Assembly (NCBI RefSeq): GCF_029542085.1
Contig: NZ_CP107036.1
Location: forward strand, 1,178,001-1,242,000
Source: Sphingobacterium sp. ML3W
GTDB taxonomy: Bacteria > Bacteroidota > Bacteroidia > Sphingobacteriales > Sphingobacteriaceae
Length of the DNA: 64,000 nt
Direction: 5' to 3'
Below, piece by piece: positions 43,520 to 53,720 of the stretch. Each line of letters opens with the position of its first letter. Within the stretch, counting starts at the first letter, position 1. The translations under genes and the position numbers were made by a program. The notes under the pieces were generated by a model. The model was given only the letters and a program-made list of their open reading frames with translations. It searched no databases and had not been told where the DNA came from.

Positions 43520-43858
43520 TTAGATCGCTTGATCTTTGCCACCAAAGGTGATCATCACCATACCTACAATGATGATAAACATACCGAGAACTTGCTGCCA
43601 GCTTAGTGGACTTTTAAAATAAAATGCCATTGCCAATTGAACCGTTAGAAAAGTCCCTCCTGAACATAAGGCTATAACAATAGGTTGAGAGACATTCTTA
43701 AATAATTGAATGAGAAACCAACTTGCCGAAAGCAAAATAATATTCCCAACAATCAACGCCGCCCATTTGTACTTGGGGTGAATACCGCCCAGTTTAAATA
43801 GGATAGAGGAGACAATTTGGCAAGCCCAAAATGCCGCAAAATAAAGATAGTTTAACAT
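43520..43858 (-). CDS. Small four-helix membrane protein, DMT/SMR-like
   Basis: 112 residues from MLNYLYFAAF (an upstream in-frame ATG at 43888 overlaps the next gene and is rejected). Four membrane helices: about 2-21, 29-48, 55-76 and 86-106. The layout and the LSWQQVLGMFIIIVGMVMI end resemble the second half of EamA-type transporters or SMR proteins, but the SMR Glu in helix 1 is absent. Possibly half of a dimeric transporter. The substrate is unknown. Confidence 0.7.
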   Translation of the reverse strand: MLNYLYFAAFWACQIVSSILFKLGGIHPKYKWAALIVGNIILLSASWFLIQLFKNVSQPIVIALCSGGTFLTVQLAMAFYFKSPLSWQQVLGMFIIIVGMVMITFGGKDQAI

Positions 43859-43865
43859 ATTGTCG

Positions 43866-44111
43866 CTATTCGTATCTACTGTAAGCACCGTTAAAAGATT
43901 GACGCATTAACGAGAACTGGTCTATTACACTTTTAAGAAATTCCTCATCAAGCAATTCAAAAACACCATTTACGCCGCCTATGATGTCAACCTCTGCAAT
44001 TTTATAGGATTGCTCCAGATTTCCTTGTTCAAATTTGATGATGAATTTCTGGTTCATTCCAAAGATGGAAATCTTGCAATCAGGATGGGGGAGTTCCGCT
44101 ATTAATCTCAT
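43866..44111 (-). CDS. Conserved small protein of unknown function
   Basis: 81 residues, MRLIAELPHPDCKISIFG..., with a predicted strand-helix-strand pattern (FIIKFEQGNLEQSYKIAEVD, VNGVFELLDEEFLKSVIDQF). No signal peptide. I recognise no family. It ends 7 bases before the membrane-protein start on the same strand, so they are co-transcribed. Clean composition makes a real gene likely. Confidence 0.6.
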   Translation of the reverse strand: MRLIAELPHPDCKISIFGMNQKFIIKFEQGNLEQSYKIAEVDIIGGVNGVFELLDEEFLKSVIDQFSLMRQSFNGAYSRYE

Positions 44112-44150
44112 GTAAATCTCTTGTTTTAAAAATTACCATAAAAGTATAAA

Positions 44151-44181
44151 AAAACGCCCAAATGAAATACATTTGAGCGTT
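44151..44181 (-). terminator. Terminator of gdhA
   Basis: AACGC-x-CAAATG and CATTTG-x-GCGTT pair around AAATA; the minus-strand transcript ends in a T-run, about 32 bases past the gdhA stop. Confidence 0.8.
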
Positions 44182-44212
44182 CAGGATTATGATATGATTA
44201 GAAAAAGGCTGA

Positions 44213-45547
<1,335 letters not shown>

Positions 45548-45810
45548 TTAATTAGTAAAATTTCCCTTTGGCTGGCACTAATTTATGTATTTTTTAATAA
45601 AAATCCAATTTTTGTTAATTTTTTATAAATTTTACGTTGTTATAATGAAATTTCGAATTTAATAAAATATATCTATTTAGCTTGATAATATAGAATTGTA
45701 GCTGAAATCAAATCATCTACGTATTTTATTCGACACTTTAGTTAAAAAAAAGAATCATTTTCGTTTTTATAATTAGAACAGACTAAACGTAATGATTTGT
45801 GTAATTCTAA

Positions 45811-45838
45811 GCCTTATAAATTTAAAAATTTATAAGGC
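45811..45838. repeat. Perfect 13-base inverted repeat
   Basis: GCCTTATAAATTT (45811-45823), AA, then its exact reverse complement AAATTTATAAGGC (45826-45838). No T-run follows on either strand, so it is not a usual terminator. Could be an operator or a hairpin in a small RNA. Confidence 0.55.
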
Positions 45839-46161
45839 CAGCATGAAGTCTCAATAAATTATACGATCTAATTTTAAGCGGAATTAAAATTGGCTATGGT
45901 GCAATGAGAATAGAATCTTCGTTATAAGAATGTAGCAATACGATTTTATTACAAAATAGAACAAATCGTTGGGTAAAAGGGAGGGTTTACAAATTACTAT
46001 TTAACATAATATAAATTATAATAATTATATGTACTAATGAGGGCTGAGGCTTTTAAAAGAATTATTTGATATAGTTATTTCAATTTTGAGGTTACTATAA
46101 AATAAGCTTTCCTACAATGATTTGCAAATAAGACTTACACATTTTAATAATAAAATAAAAA

Positions 46162-46190
46162 AGGAATCCAAGCAAAATGCTTGGATTCCT
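46162..46190 (-). terminator. Terminator of the cys operon
   Basis: AGGAATCCAAGCA (46162-46174) and TGCTTGGATTCCT (46178-46190) form a perfect 13-base stem with a 3-base loop. The minus-strand transcript ends in a T-rich tract, 40 bases after cysN. Confidence 0.9.
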
Positions 46191-46230
46191 CAATAAATAT
46201 TTAGGTTGAGTATTTACAGATTAAAAAATG

Positions 46231-47475
46231 TTAATCAATAGCCTGAATCATCAAAGCGCCAACTGTTAAGTTAGTCCGTGGATCAATGACAATGGCTTGA
46301 GAATTTGCAGAATTTTCTGCCTGTAAATCAAATACAAGATTTTCAGCAGATTTGATTGCAATGCGACCAATATCATTGAGCTTGATTGTTTCGTCGAAAA
46401 CTTTTTCCTGAGTGTTGATGTCAAATTTGTAAAGCACATCGACAATCTTAATTTTTGTCAATTTACTGTGGCTCTGAAGCAAGTAGATCTGTTCGGTATC
46501 CAGGGGCTTATTGTCAAACCAACATACATTTGCCTGTATATTACGCTCAAATTTTGGCTGTTTTTCAACATTTGCAATCGTGTCGCCACGGCTAATGTCC
46601 ACATCGTCTGTTAAATGAAGGATAACTGACTGTCCATTTTCTGCACGGTCAAGTTGTAGGCCGTTAAATTCTATAGTCTTTACAGTACTGTATGTTTCAG
46701 AAGGATAAATAATCACCTGATCGCCTACAGTAAGCCCCTCTCCTAACACTCTGCCGGCATATCCCCTATAGTCATGGAGATCATCTGTTTGTGGCCTTAC
46801 AACCCATTGCACAGGGAATCTCCAATTCGCCGCTTGATTTTCGTGGATTTCAACATTCTCCAGGTAATCCAATAGCGATTCTCCTGAATACCATAGCATA
46901 CGATCAGATTTATGAACAATATTGTCTCCTTTTAATGCGGATACAGGGATAAAATCAACATCCTGAAGTCCTAGATTGGCAGCCAATTGCTGGTAATCAT
47001 TTTTGATTTGTTCAAAAACAGTAGCACTATAATCTACCATATCCATTTTATTGACACACACCAATACTTGTTTCATTGCCAGTAATTTAGCAATAAACGA
47101 ATGCCTTTTCGTTTGTTCAATAACCCCCTTTCGTGCATCTACCAAGATGATGATCAGCTCAGAATTAGATGCGCCGGTAACCATGTTTCGCGTGTATTGA
47201 ATATGGCCTGGAGCATCAGCGATAATATATTTTCGATGATCGGTCTGAAAATATTTGTAAGCAACATCGATGGTTATCCCTTGTTCGCGTTCTGCCTTTA
47301 GTCCATCCGTTAATATCGCTAAATCTACTGTTCCATCATCATTTTTTCGGTTGGCACGCTGTATCGCTTCCAATTGGTCATCCAAAATAGAATTGGTATC
47401 GTATAGCAATCGACCGATTAGGGTGCTTTTACCATCGTCTACCGAACCAGCTGTTATAAATTTCAATATATTCAT
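46231..47475 (-). CDS. cysN: Sulfate adenylyltransferase subunit 1 (GTPase)
   Basis: 414 residues from MNILKFITAG (an ATG five codons upstream is less likely). EF-Tu-like GTPase: G1 GSVDDGKST, G3 DAPGH, G4 NKMD, then beta-barrel domains with GRVLGEGLTVGD. It drives ATP sulfurylase CysD by GTP hydrolysis to make APS from sulfate. No CysC kinase domain is fused, unlike NodQ-type proteins. Last gene of the leftward cys operon, 32 bases after cysD, followed by a strong terminator. Confidence 0.96.
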   Translation of the reverse strand: MNILKFITAGSVDDGKSTLIGRLLYDTNSILDDQLEAIQRANRKNDDGTVDLAILTDGLKAEREQGITIDVAYKYFQTDHRKYIIADAPGHIQYTRNMVTGASNSELIIILVDARKGVIEQTKRHSFIAKLLAMKQVLVCVNKMDMVDYSATVFEQIKNDYQQLAANLGLQDVDFIPVSALKGDNIVHKSDRMLWYSGESLLDYLENVEIHENQAANWRFPVQWVVRPQTDDLHDYRGYAGRVLGEGLTVGDQVIIYPSETYSTVKTIEFNGLQLDRAENGQSVILHLTDDVDISRGDTIANVEKQPKFERNIQANVCWFDNKPLDTEQIYLLQSHSKLTKIKIVDVLYKFDINTQEKVFDETIKLNDIGRIAIKSAENLVFDLQAENSANSQAIVIDPRTNLTVGALMIQAID

Positions 47476-47507
47476 TGTTGTCAATATCAAGTATTAGATT
47501 TGAGAAA

Positions 47508-48398
47508 TTAAAAATATCCCTGTTTTTTGCGTTCTTCCATTGCTGCCTCGGATACTTTGTCATCCATCCGAGCCCCACGTTCACTGACTGTTGATGCCTT
47601 GATTTCCGCGATGATATCATCTAAAGCAGTTGCTGTAGAATCTACTGCCGCAGTACAGGTCATATCACCCACCGTCCTGAAACGAACAGATTTAGTTTCA
47701 ACAACATCCTCCTCATCAATATTCAAAAATGGTGCAGCCGCCATTAATTGTCCGTTACGGGTAATTACCTCCCGTTCATGGCTAAAATAAATGGATGGCA
47801 ATGCAATTTGTTCGCGTTTGATATAATTCCAGACATCGAGCTCAGTCCAGTTTGATATCGGGAATACCCGTACATTCTCGCCTTTGTTTATCTTACCGTT
47901 GAAAATACTCCACAACTCAGGTCTTTGTCTTTTTGGATCCCATTGTCCAAACTCATCGCGAACGGAGAAAATACGTTCTTTTGCACGTGCTTTTTCCTCA
48001 TCCCTACGTGCTCCTCCGATACATGCATCGAAACCGTGCTTCGAGATCGTATCGAGTAAGGTAACAGTCTGAAGTGCATTACGACTTGCGTTTTTACCTG
48101 TTTGCTCAACAACTTTGCCCTGATCTATACTGTCTTGGACATAGCCAACAATAAGTTTTTCTCCGATCTCTTCAATAAGACTGTCACGGAAAGCAATAGT
48201 TTCTGGGAAATTGTGCCCAGTATCAATATGAACCAGTGGAAAAGGAAATTTACCCGGTCTAAAAGCTTTTTTTGCTAGATGAACCAATGTAATGGAATCT
48301 TTTCCGCCCGAGAATAATAATGCTGGTTTTTCAAACTGTCCAGCAACTTCTCTTAATATATATATTGCTTCCGCTTCTAAATGATCTAAATAGTCCAT
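47508..48398 (-). CDS. cysD: Sulfate adenylyltransferase subunit 2
   Basis: 296 residues. PP-loop ALLFSGGKDSITL (about 26-38), then HIDTGHNFPETIAFRD, GGARRDEEKARAKERIFS and a VFPISNWTELDVWNYI stretch, ending in GYF. Forms adenylyl sulfate with its GTPase partner CysN. It lies between cysH and cysN in the operon; 53 bases separate it from cysH. Confidence 0.97.
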   Translation of the reverse strand: MDYLDHLEAEAIYILREVAGQFEKPALLFSGGKDSITLVHLAKKAFRPGKFPFPLVHIDTGHNFPETIAFRDSLIEEIGEKLIVGYVQDSIDQGKVVEQTGKNASRNALQTVTLLDTISKHGFDACIGGARRDEEKARAKERIFSVRDEFGQWDPKRQRPELWSIFNGKINKGENVRVFPISNWTELDVWNYIKREQIALPSIYFSHEREVITRNGQLMAAAPFLNIDEEDVVETKSVRFRTVGDMTCTAAVDSTATALDDIIAEIKASTVSERGARMDDKVSEAAMEERKKQGYF

Positions 48399-48451
48399 TC
48401 TTTGAAATAATAAAATTTGATTTAATGAATTCGGGTTTACGCTTTTTATAA

Positions 48452-49153
48452 TTAAGCTTTAACAGCATGTAAACCACATTCTTTTTTACTCTGATCTTCC
48501 CACCACCATCTTCCGGCCCGAAAATCTTCTCCTTCCTGAATAGCTCTTGTACATGGTTGACAACCAATGCTCGGAAAACCTTTGTCATGTAAGACATTAT
48601 AGGGAATATACTGTTCTTTACAATACATTTTTACCTGTTCAAAGGTCCAGTCAAACAGCGGATGGATTTTTATGATATCATTTACTTCGTCATATTCTAC
48701 AAAGTCCATATCATGTCTATTGACCGATTGTTCAGACCGAATGCCGGTAATCCAGATTTTTTTTCCTTTGATAGCACGCTGCAACGGTTCAATCTTCCTG
48801 ATCCGACAACATTCTTTACGGTTTTCAACAGATTCATAGAAAGAATTAGGTCCCTTTTTACTGATAAAATCTTCCAACAATGTCGTATCCGGTGTGTATG
48901 TTTTGATATTCAGTTGATAACGTTCTAATGTGCGACTCCACAAAGAGTATGTCTCTTTGAATAATCGCCCCGTATCTAAAGTGAAAATCTCGATACCAAT
49001 ATTGTTTTTGCCAATCCATTCGGTGATAATCTGATCTTCTATCCCAAAAGAAGTCGAAAAAACAACTTCTGAAGGATATAGCGTTGCAATTGCTTGCAGC
49101 ATCTCCGTTCCTTTTTTATCGCCGATAATTTCTTTAATTTCCTTAACGCTCAT
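48452..49153 (-). CDS. cysH: Adenylyl-sulfate reductase (iron-sulfur type CysH)
   Basis: 233 residues. PP-loop-like FSTSFGIEDQ (32-41), LDTGRLF, TGIRSEQS, and the catalytic ECGLH with Cys226. Two extra cysteine pairs, Cys115-Cys116 in ECCRIRKIEP and Cys198/Cys201 in IGCQPCT, bind the [4Fe-4S] cluster that marks enzymes acting on APS rather than PAPS. This agrees with the absence of a CysC kinase in the cluster. Produces sulfite with thioredoxin as reductant. Its start overlaps the 3' end of the next upstream gene by 11 bases. Confidence 0.95.
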   Translation of the reverse strand: MSVKEIKEIIGDKKGTEMLQAIATLYPSEVVFSTSFGIEDQIITEWIGKNNIGIEIFTLDTGRLFKETYSLWSRTLERYQLNIKTYTPDTTLLEDFISKKGPNSFYESVENRKECCRIRKIEPLQRAIKGKKIWITGIRSEQSVNRHDMDFVEYDEVNDIIKIHPLFDWTFEQVKMYCKEQYIPYNVLHDKGFPSIGCQPCTRAIQEGEDFRAGRWWWEDQSKKECGLHAVKA

Positions 49154-49721
49154 GACGTAATATATTTTTGGTATGTTCGTTCAGCTTCTTTACCTTAAAT
49201 TCAAAGTCTCCTTTCAGCTGTTCACGATATTCGCTCATCAATGAAAGCGTTTCGTCGATTTCGGCTGGTAATAGATCGTTGAGCAATTCCTTCACCCTTT
49301 TTGCAATTGTTGGTGATTTGCCGTTTGTGGAAATCGCGACTTTTAGATCGCCCTTAGTAACAATAGATCCCAAATAAAAGTCGCATAGATCTGGTTTATC
49401 CGCTGCGTTGAAAAGTATATTGTGAAGTGATGTTAACTCACGAAGTTCATCATTCAGTTCCATATTGTTCGTCGCAGCAATCACAAGGTGCTTGTGCTCA
49501 ATGTCACTCGTCTCAAAAGGACGGATGTGAAGTTGAGTGTGAGGGTAATTCCTGAGTAATATTTCAAATTCTGGAACAATTTCCCTTGCGACAACAGTTA
49601 GTTTCAATCTCTCATCACTTGTTATCAATGCCTGGAATTTTTCCAATGCAACTTTTCCACCTCCGACCAATAAGGTCTGGATCTGATCAAGTTTAACGAA
49701 TATGGGAAATAAATGATTCAT
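49143..49721 (-). CDS. Precorrin-2 dehydrogenase/sirohydrochlorin ferrochelatase-like (Met8-type)
   Basis: 192 residues. N-terminal NAD-binding LLVGGGKVALEKFQALI, then LVIAATNNMELND, a FNAADKPDLCDFYLGSIV block and ISTNGKSPTIAKRVKELL. This matches the N-terminal half of CysG or Met8p, which oxidises precorrin-2 and inserts Fe2+ to give sirohaem. Sirohaem is the cofactor of the sulfite reductase encoded two genes upstream. Overlaps cysH by 11 bases and follows cobA by 6 bases. Confidence 0.92.
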   Translation of the reverse strand: MNHLFPIFVKLDQIQTLLVGGGKVALEKFQALITSDERLKLTVVAREIVPEFEILLRNYPHTQLHIRPFETSDIEHKHLVIAATNNMELNDELRELTSLHNILFNAADKPDLCDFYLGSIVTKGDLKVAISTNGKSPTIAKRVKELLNDLLPAEIDETLSLMSEYREQLKGDFEFKVKKLNEHTKNILRHER

Positions 49722-49727
49722 ACTTAT

Positions 49728-50486
49728 TTATAATGCAAGTGCTTTTTCTTTAATCTGTTGAAACGATCTGTGTTTCGCGACAACTTCACCTATGATGATA
49801 ATAGCTGGTACACCGATTCTCTTTTCGGTAGATTCATCTAATATATTGTCTATTGTTCCCAATACAACTTTTTCATTGGGCAATGATCCATTCTGAATCA
49901 AAGCGATTGGTAGATGATGAAGATTTTTATCCCGGTAGATGGCTACAATTTCAGCTAATTTTCCATAGCCCATCAGGACGATCACAGTCGCATTGGATTC
50001 TGCCGCCAAGTATAGGTCGCTAGATAAACTGCCATCAGATTTTGACCCTGTTATCACCCAAAAGCTTTCGCTAATCCCTCTATAAGTCAAAGGAATCTGC
50101 TGTAGCCCTGTTAGGCCAATAGCGGAGGAAATACCAGGTACAACGGCTGTTTCAATGCCATATTGTGCCACATGATCGATCTCCTCACCTCCACGTCCAA
50201 AGACAAAGGGATCTCCACCTTTCAAACGCACCACATGCCCATAATTCAAGGCATAGTCAACCAATAAACGATTGATTTCATCTTGCGAGATTGAAAGCTG
50301 TTCAGCACGTTTCCCGACATAAATTTTTATACAATCTGCTTTCGCATAATCCAATAATTCATCATTGACAAGCGCGTCATACAAAATAACATCCGCTTTC
50401 TGGATTGCTTTGATCCCTTTTAGGCTAATCAATTCTGGATCTCCTGGCCCCGCACCTACCAAAGTTACTTTTGCTTCTATCGACAT
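49728..50486 (-). CDS. cobA: Uroporphyrinogen-III C-methyltransferase
   Basis: 252 residues. Tetrapyrrole methylase motifs: VTLVGAGPGDPELISLKG, ILYDALVND, RLKGGDPFVFGRGGEE, VPGISSAIG, then a VTGSKSDG and VLMGYGKL block. Methylates uroporphyrinogen III at C2 and C7 to precorrin-2, the first sirohaem step. Complete standalone form, not fused to a CysG N-terminus. Eleven bases from the sulfite reductase stop and six from the Met8-like gene, so within one operon. Confidence 0.95.
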   Translation of the reverse strand: MSIEAKVTLVGAGPGDPELISLKGIKAIQKADVILYDALVNDELLDYAKADCIKIYVGKRAEQLSISQDEINRLLVDYALNYGHVVRLKGGDPFVFGRGGEEIDHVAQYGIETAVVPGISSAIGLTGLQQIPLTYRGISESFWVITGSKSDGSLSSDLYLAAESNATVIVLMGYGKLAEIVAIYRDKNLHHLPIALIQNGSLPNEKVVLGTIDNILDESTEKRIGVPAIIIIGEVVAKHRSFQQIKEKALAL

Positions 50487-50497
50487 TCCGTTCCCTC

Positions 50498-52603
50498 CTA
50501 AGCCAATACAGGCGTTAAATTTTTACGTTGATAAACCTCATTGATAAACTTTGTGGCTTCTTGCAGATAACCTGTTGCAAAGCCCTCAGTAGGTTCATTT
50601 TTACTGATTTGTAAGACAAGCTCCGGAAATGACTGATCAAAGTTATATTCCCCAGACTCCACAAAATGTGTCTGGAATTCATTGATCACTGTATTTTGCG
50701 TGCTTGCGCTAATACCTTTATCTAACAACAAGGCTTTTGCTGCCTGAACAAAGGCATTGTATGCATGATAGATAGCGTCTGCGAATTTTGCTTCCTGGAA
50801 CGTCTCGTTTGCCCATTGCAGTTTTTCCTCCGCCTCATAAATCAATGTTGCCACGAGATCGATCACCACTCCGGCACACTCACCCACACCTATTGCTGTT
50901 TGGAAAGTCCCCTCATGGCCCCAATCCACAAACTCATCTTCCGCAAGTGTGGTCAGATCCGACAATGGTTTTAATAGATTGTAAAAATAATTTTTACCCT
51001 GTCTGTCGTAATACGTATGAAAGTTTTCAGTTTCTTCAGCATTCTTTTTGTAATCGTTCAGTACGAATTCCACCACATGCAATACGCGCTTGGTTGGTAC
51101 TTTGATAATTCGTTCGGCAACCCGGCCTTCGCCATCGCCGATCGTACCACCACCAAGCATAACCTGGGCAGCGGGAACTACCTTGCCCTCTGCTTTAACT
51201 GAGCTGCCATGAAAGCCAATATGTGCCAGTCCATGTTGACCACAGGAATTCATACAACCGGATATCTTAATTTTCAAATCTCTGTTGAAAATAAAATCTT
51301 GGTGGAATTCGGCGATATACGATTCAATGACCCGCGCCATTTCGGTACTATTTGAGATGCCAAGATTACAAGTATCCGTTCCGGGACATGTTGTCACATC
51401 TGCAGTACTGTCAAAACCTACCTGTGCAAGATCAAGTGATTTGAGCAATTGGTAAATATGAGGTAGCGATTTCTCAGTTGCATACTTCAATAGTAAACTT
51501 TGGTTTTGTGTTATCCGGATATCATCCGCAACGAGATCTTTTAATCCAGCGACCAAGGATCGCGCTTTATCCGTGCCGATATCTCCAGTAGAAACACGTA
51601 CATAGACACCATAATAGCCTGCTTGCTTTTGTTCAAATGTATTCGTATTCTTCCATACCTGATAGTTTAAGTCGCTATCCAGATCAAGTACAGTAATTTT
51701 GCTGTCATCAGGTGGCAGCGGTTGTTCAATTTTGGTTCGATCAATAGCGAAAGTCTTTACTTTTGTAGCAATCTTTTCTGCTTCGATTAGATTCAATACC
51801 TCTTCCAGGCCAAGTTTTTGAATAAGATATTTAAAGCGGGCCTTGTTACGGTTATTGCGTTCACCATATCGGTCGAACACCCTTAAGGCAGCCTCGATAT
51901 AAGGAATAAGTTCGTCTTCTGGTAGAAATTCATTTGTTAGCGATGCTAAAAATGGCTGTGATCCCAGTCCACCTCCTAGCAAGACTTTGAAACCACGTAC
52001 TTCCACACCATCAACATACTTCAATTTTGGAATAAAACCCAAGTCATGAATATAGGAAAAAGCGGTATCCTCTTCACTTGCAGAAAAAGACATCTTGAAT
52101 TTTCTGCCCATCTCCGCACAGACCGGATTACGTAGAAAATATTCAAATGTCGCCTGTGCATACGACGAGACATCAAAAGGTTCTTTTGGATCAATGCCCG
52201 AAGTTGGCGAAGCCGTTACATTACGAACGGTATTACCACAGGCCTCCCTTAAGGTAATATCGTCCTCTGCCAATTTTGACCAAAGTTCTGGAGTTCTGTC
52301 CAGACTTACGTAATGAATCTGAATATCTTGACGTGTGGTCAGATGCAGGTTGCGACTTGCATATTCATCAGATATTGCCGCGATTTTGATCAATTGTTTA
52401 AAAGTAACTTTTCCAAATGGAAGTTTGATACGAACCATTTGAACCCCTGGTTGTCTCTGTCCATATACTCCCCTGGCTAGACGCAATGATCTAAATTTCT
52501 CATCAGCGATCTTACCTTCGTGAAATAACCGAATCTTTTTTTCAAGTTCAATAATCTCCTTTTCCACGACTGGATTTTCTAATTCTGTACGGAAGCTTTG
52601 CAT
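50498..52603 (-). CDS. Sulfite reductase with C-terminal HEPN-like domain
   Basis: 701 residues from MQSFRTELENP (a start at 52648 is rejected: its 15 extra residues lack family character). Residues 1 to about 550 are a sirohaem/[4Fe-4S] sulfite/nitrite reductase: NLHLTTRQDIQIHYV, GNTVRNVTASP, and cluster cysteines Cys406/Cys412 in TTCPGTDTCNLG and Cys450/Cys454 in ISGCMNSCGQHG. After about residue 560 comes an extra helical part; NETFQEAKFADAIYHAYNAFVQAAKALLLDKG (shortened: AIYHAYNAFVQAAKALL) matches the HEPN pattern of a substrate- or nucleotide-binding helix bundle. Sulfide formation is implied by the operon. The role of HEPN here is unknown. First gene of the leftward operon. Confidence 0.88.
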   Translation of the reverse strand: MQSFRTELENPVVEKEIIELEKKIRLFHEGKIADEKFRSLRLARGVYGQRQPGVQMVRIKLPFGKVTFKQLIKIAAISDEYASRNLHLTTRQDIQIHYVSLDRTPELWSKLAEDDITLREACGNTVRNVTASPTSGIDPKEPFDVSSYAQATFEYFLRNPVCAEMGRKFKMSFSASEEDTAFSYIHDLGFIPKLKYVDGVEVRGFKVLLGGGLGSQPFLASLTNEFLPEDELIPYIEAALRVFDRYGERNNRNKARFKYLIQKLGLEEVLNLIEAEKIATKVKTFAIDRTKIEQPLPPDDSKITVLDLDSDLNYQVWKNTNTFEQKQAGYYGVYVRVSTGDIGTDKARSLVAGLKDLVADDIRITQNQSLLLKYATEKSLPHIYQLLKSLDLAQVGFDSTADVTTCPGTDTCNLGISNSTEMARVIESYIAEFHQDFIFNRDLKIKISGCMNSCGQHGLAHIGFHGSSVKAEGKVVPAAQVMLGGGTIGDGEGRVAERIIKVPTKRVLHVVEFVLNDYKKNAEETENFHTYYDRQGKNYFYNLLKPLSDLTTLAEDEFVDWGHEGTFQTAIGVGECAGVVIDLVATLIYEAEEKLQWANETFQEAKFADAIYHAYNAFVQAAKALLLDKGISASTQNTVINEFQTHFVESGEYNFDQSFPELVLQISKNEPTEGFATGYLQEATKFINEVYQRKNLTPVLA

Positions 52604-52695
52604 AAAACAAATAAAATCTATTGATTTAGTATTCTTTTCTCGAGTCAAATGTAAAAATATTTTTTTAATATTCTATAATATCTACCAAATTAATA

Positions 52696-52703
52696 TATAT
52701 TTG
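52696..52703 (+). promoter_or_regulatory. Candidate -7 element of the Pst-like transporter genes
   Basis: TATATTTG fits the Bacteroidota -7 box TAnnTTTG, 45 bases before the start at 52748. The -33 part is poor. Two similar AT-rich pieces, AAATTAATATA (52687) and AAATTTAATATA (52711), flank it at 24-base offset in the shared 144-base divergent spacer and might bind a sulfur regulator. Confidence 0.4.
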
Positions 52704-52747
52704 CCGTATAAAATTTAATATACTAAACCTGTAGACTAATAGGTGTA

Positions 52748-53719
52748 ATGATAAAAAGATGTTTTATAGCCCTCGTTTTTAGCTTTATAGTTGTATCTAA
52801 GATCTCGTCATGCGCGCCAAAAATAAAGAATGGATATAGCAAAGAGCGTGGGTTTGAAGGTAATATTTCATTATCTGGAGCCTTTGCCCTCTACCCTTTG
52901 GCGGTAATCTGGAGTGAAGACTTTAAAAAAATTCACCCTCATGTTCGTTTTAATATTTCTGCAGGCGGAGCGGGAAAAGGAATAGCCGATGTGTTAACTG
53001 GTATGGTAGACATTGGCCTAGTATCACGGGATCTTCATGCACAAGAAATCAAAAAAGGTGCAGTTCCTACTGTCGTTGCCAAAGACGCTGTAATATGTAC
53101 ATTGAATCCTGGCAATCCAAATTATAAAGCATTACTGAAACGGGGCTTAACACGGGAGGAGCTTTCGGATATTTTTGTTAATCAAAAATTGAAAACATGG
53201 AATCAAGTTGATCCGCAATTTACTTCGGATCCGATTAATGTCTACGTGCGTTCGGATGCCGCTGGAGCGGCAGAAACATGGGCCAAATTTTTTGGACACA
53301 AACAGGAGGATCTGCAAGGTGTTGGCATCTTCGGGGACCCTGGCATCGCCCAAGCTATTAAAGATGATAAGTTTGGCATTGGCTTCAACAACATTAATTA
53401 TGTATATAATTTAAAGACAAATAAAGTGTTTGATCATATTGATGTATTGCCATTAGATTTAAATAAAAATGGACAGATTGAAGCAGATGAACAATTCTAT
53501 GGCTCCCTGTCGGACTTGACAGGAGCAGTTGCGGCGGGAAGATACCCTGCCCCTCCTTCGCGTGATCTGACATTTGTCACACGAAATAAAACTGAGTCCT
53601 TGCTTTTGAAGGAATTTATCTCATTTGTACTGCAGAAACAGGCGCAATCACAATTACTGGAAAATGGTTATGTACCATTGAGTGAAACACTGATTAATGA
53701 AGAACTAAAAAAGTTATAG
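52748..53719 (+). CDS. PstS-like periplasmic oxyanion-binding lipoprotein
   Basis: 323 residues. Leader with ISSC (Cys22) as a lipobox. Type II binding-protein fold: ISLSGAFALYPLAVIWSEDF, a ligand loop SAGGAGKGIADVLTGMVDIGLVSRDL, RSDAAGAAETWAKFFG and GFNNINYVYN. This is the PstS/PBP-like-2 family, usually annotated as phosphate binding. At the position where E. coli PstS has ASD, this protein reads VSR, so the Asp said to tell phosphate from sulfate seems absent, though many distant PstS share that. Divergent from the cys operon and first of four transporter genes, it likely captures a sulfur oxyanion. Confidence 0.85.
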   Translation: MIKRCFIALVFSFIVVSKISSCAPKIKNGYSKERGFEGNISLSGAFALYPLAVIWSEDFKKIHPHVRFNISAGGAGKGIADVLTGMVDIGLVSRDLHAQEIKKGAVPTVVAKDAVICTLNPGNPNYKALLKRGLTREELSDIFVNQKLKTWNQVDPQFTSDPINVYVRSDAAGAAETWAKFFGHKQEDLQGVGIFGDPGIAQAIKDDKFGIGFNNINYVYNLKTNKVFDHIDVLPLDLNKNGQIEADEQFYGSLSDLTGAVAAGRYPAPPSRDLTFVTRNKTESLLLKEFISFVLQKQAQSQLLENGYVPLSETLINEELKKL

Positions 53720-53720
53720 C

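Noticed and set aside
50788..51105. Rightward 105-codon frame inside the sulfite reductase gene
   Set aside because: Antisense to conserved reductase coding sequence, no known pattern.
52604..52747. Riboswitch (SAM or T-box type) in the cys/pst spacer
   Set aside because: Only 144 AT-rich bases with no GC-rich helices; no known riboswitch core was seen.
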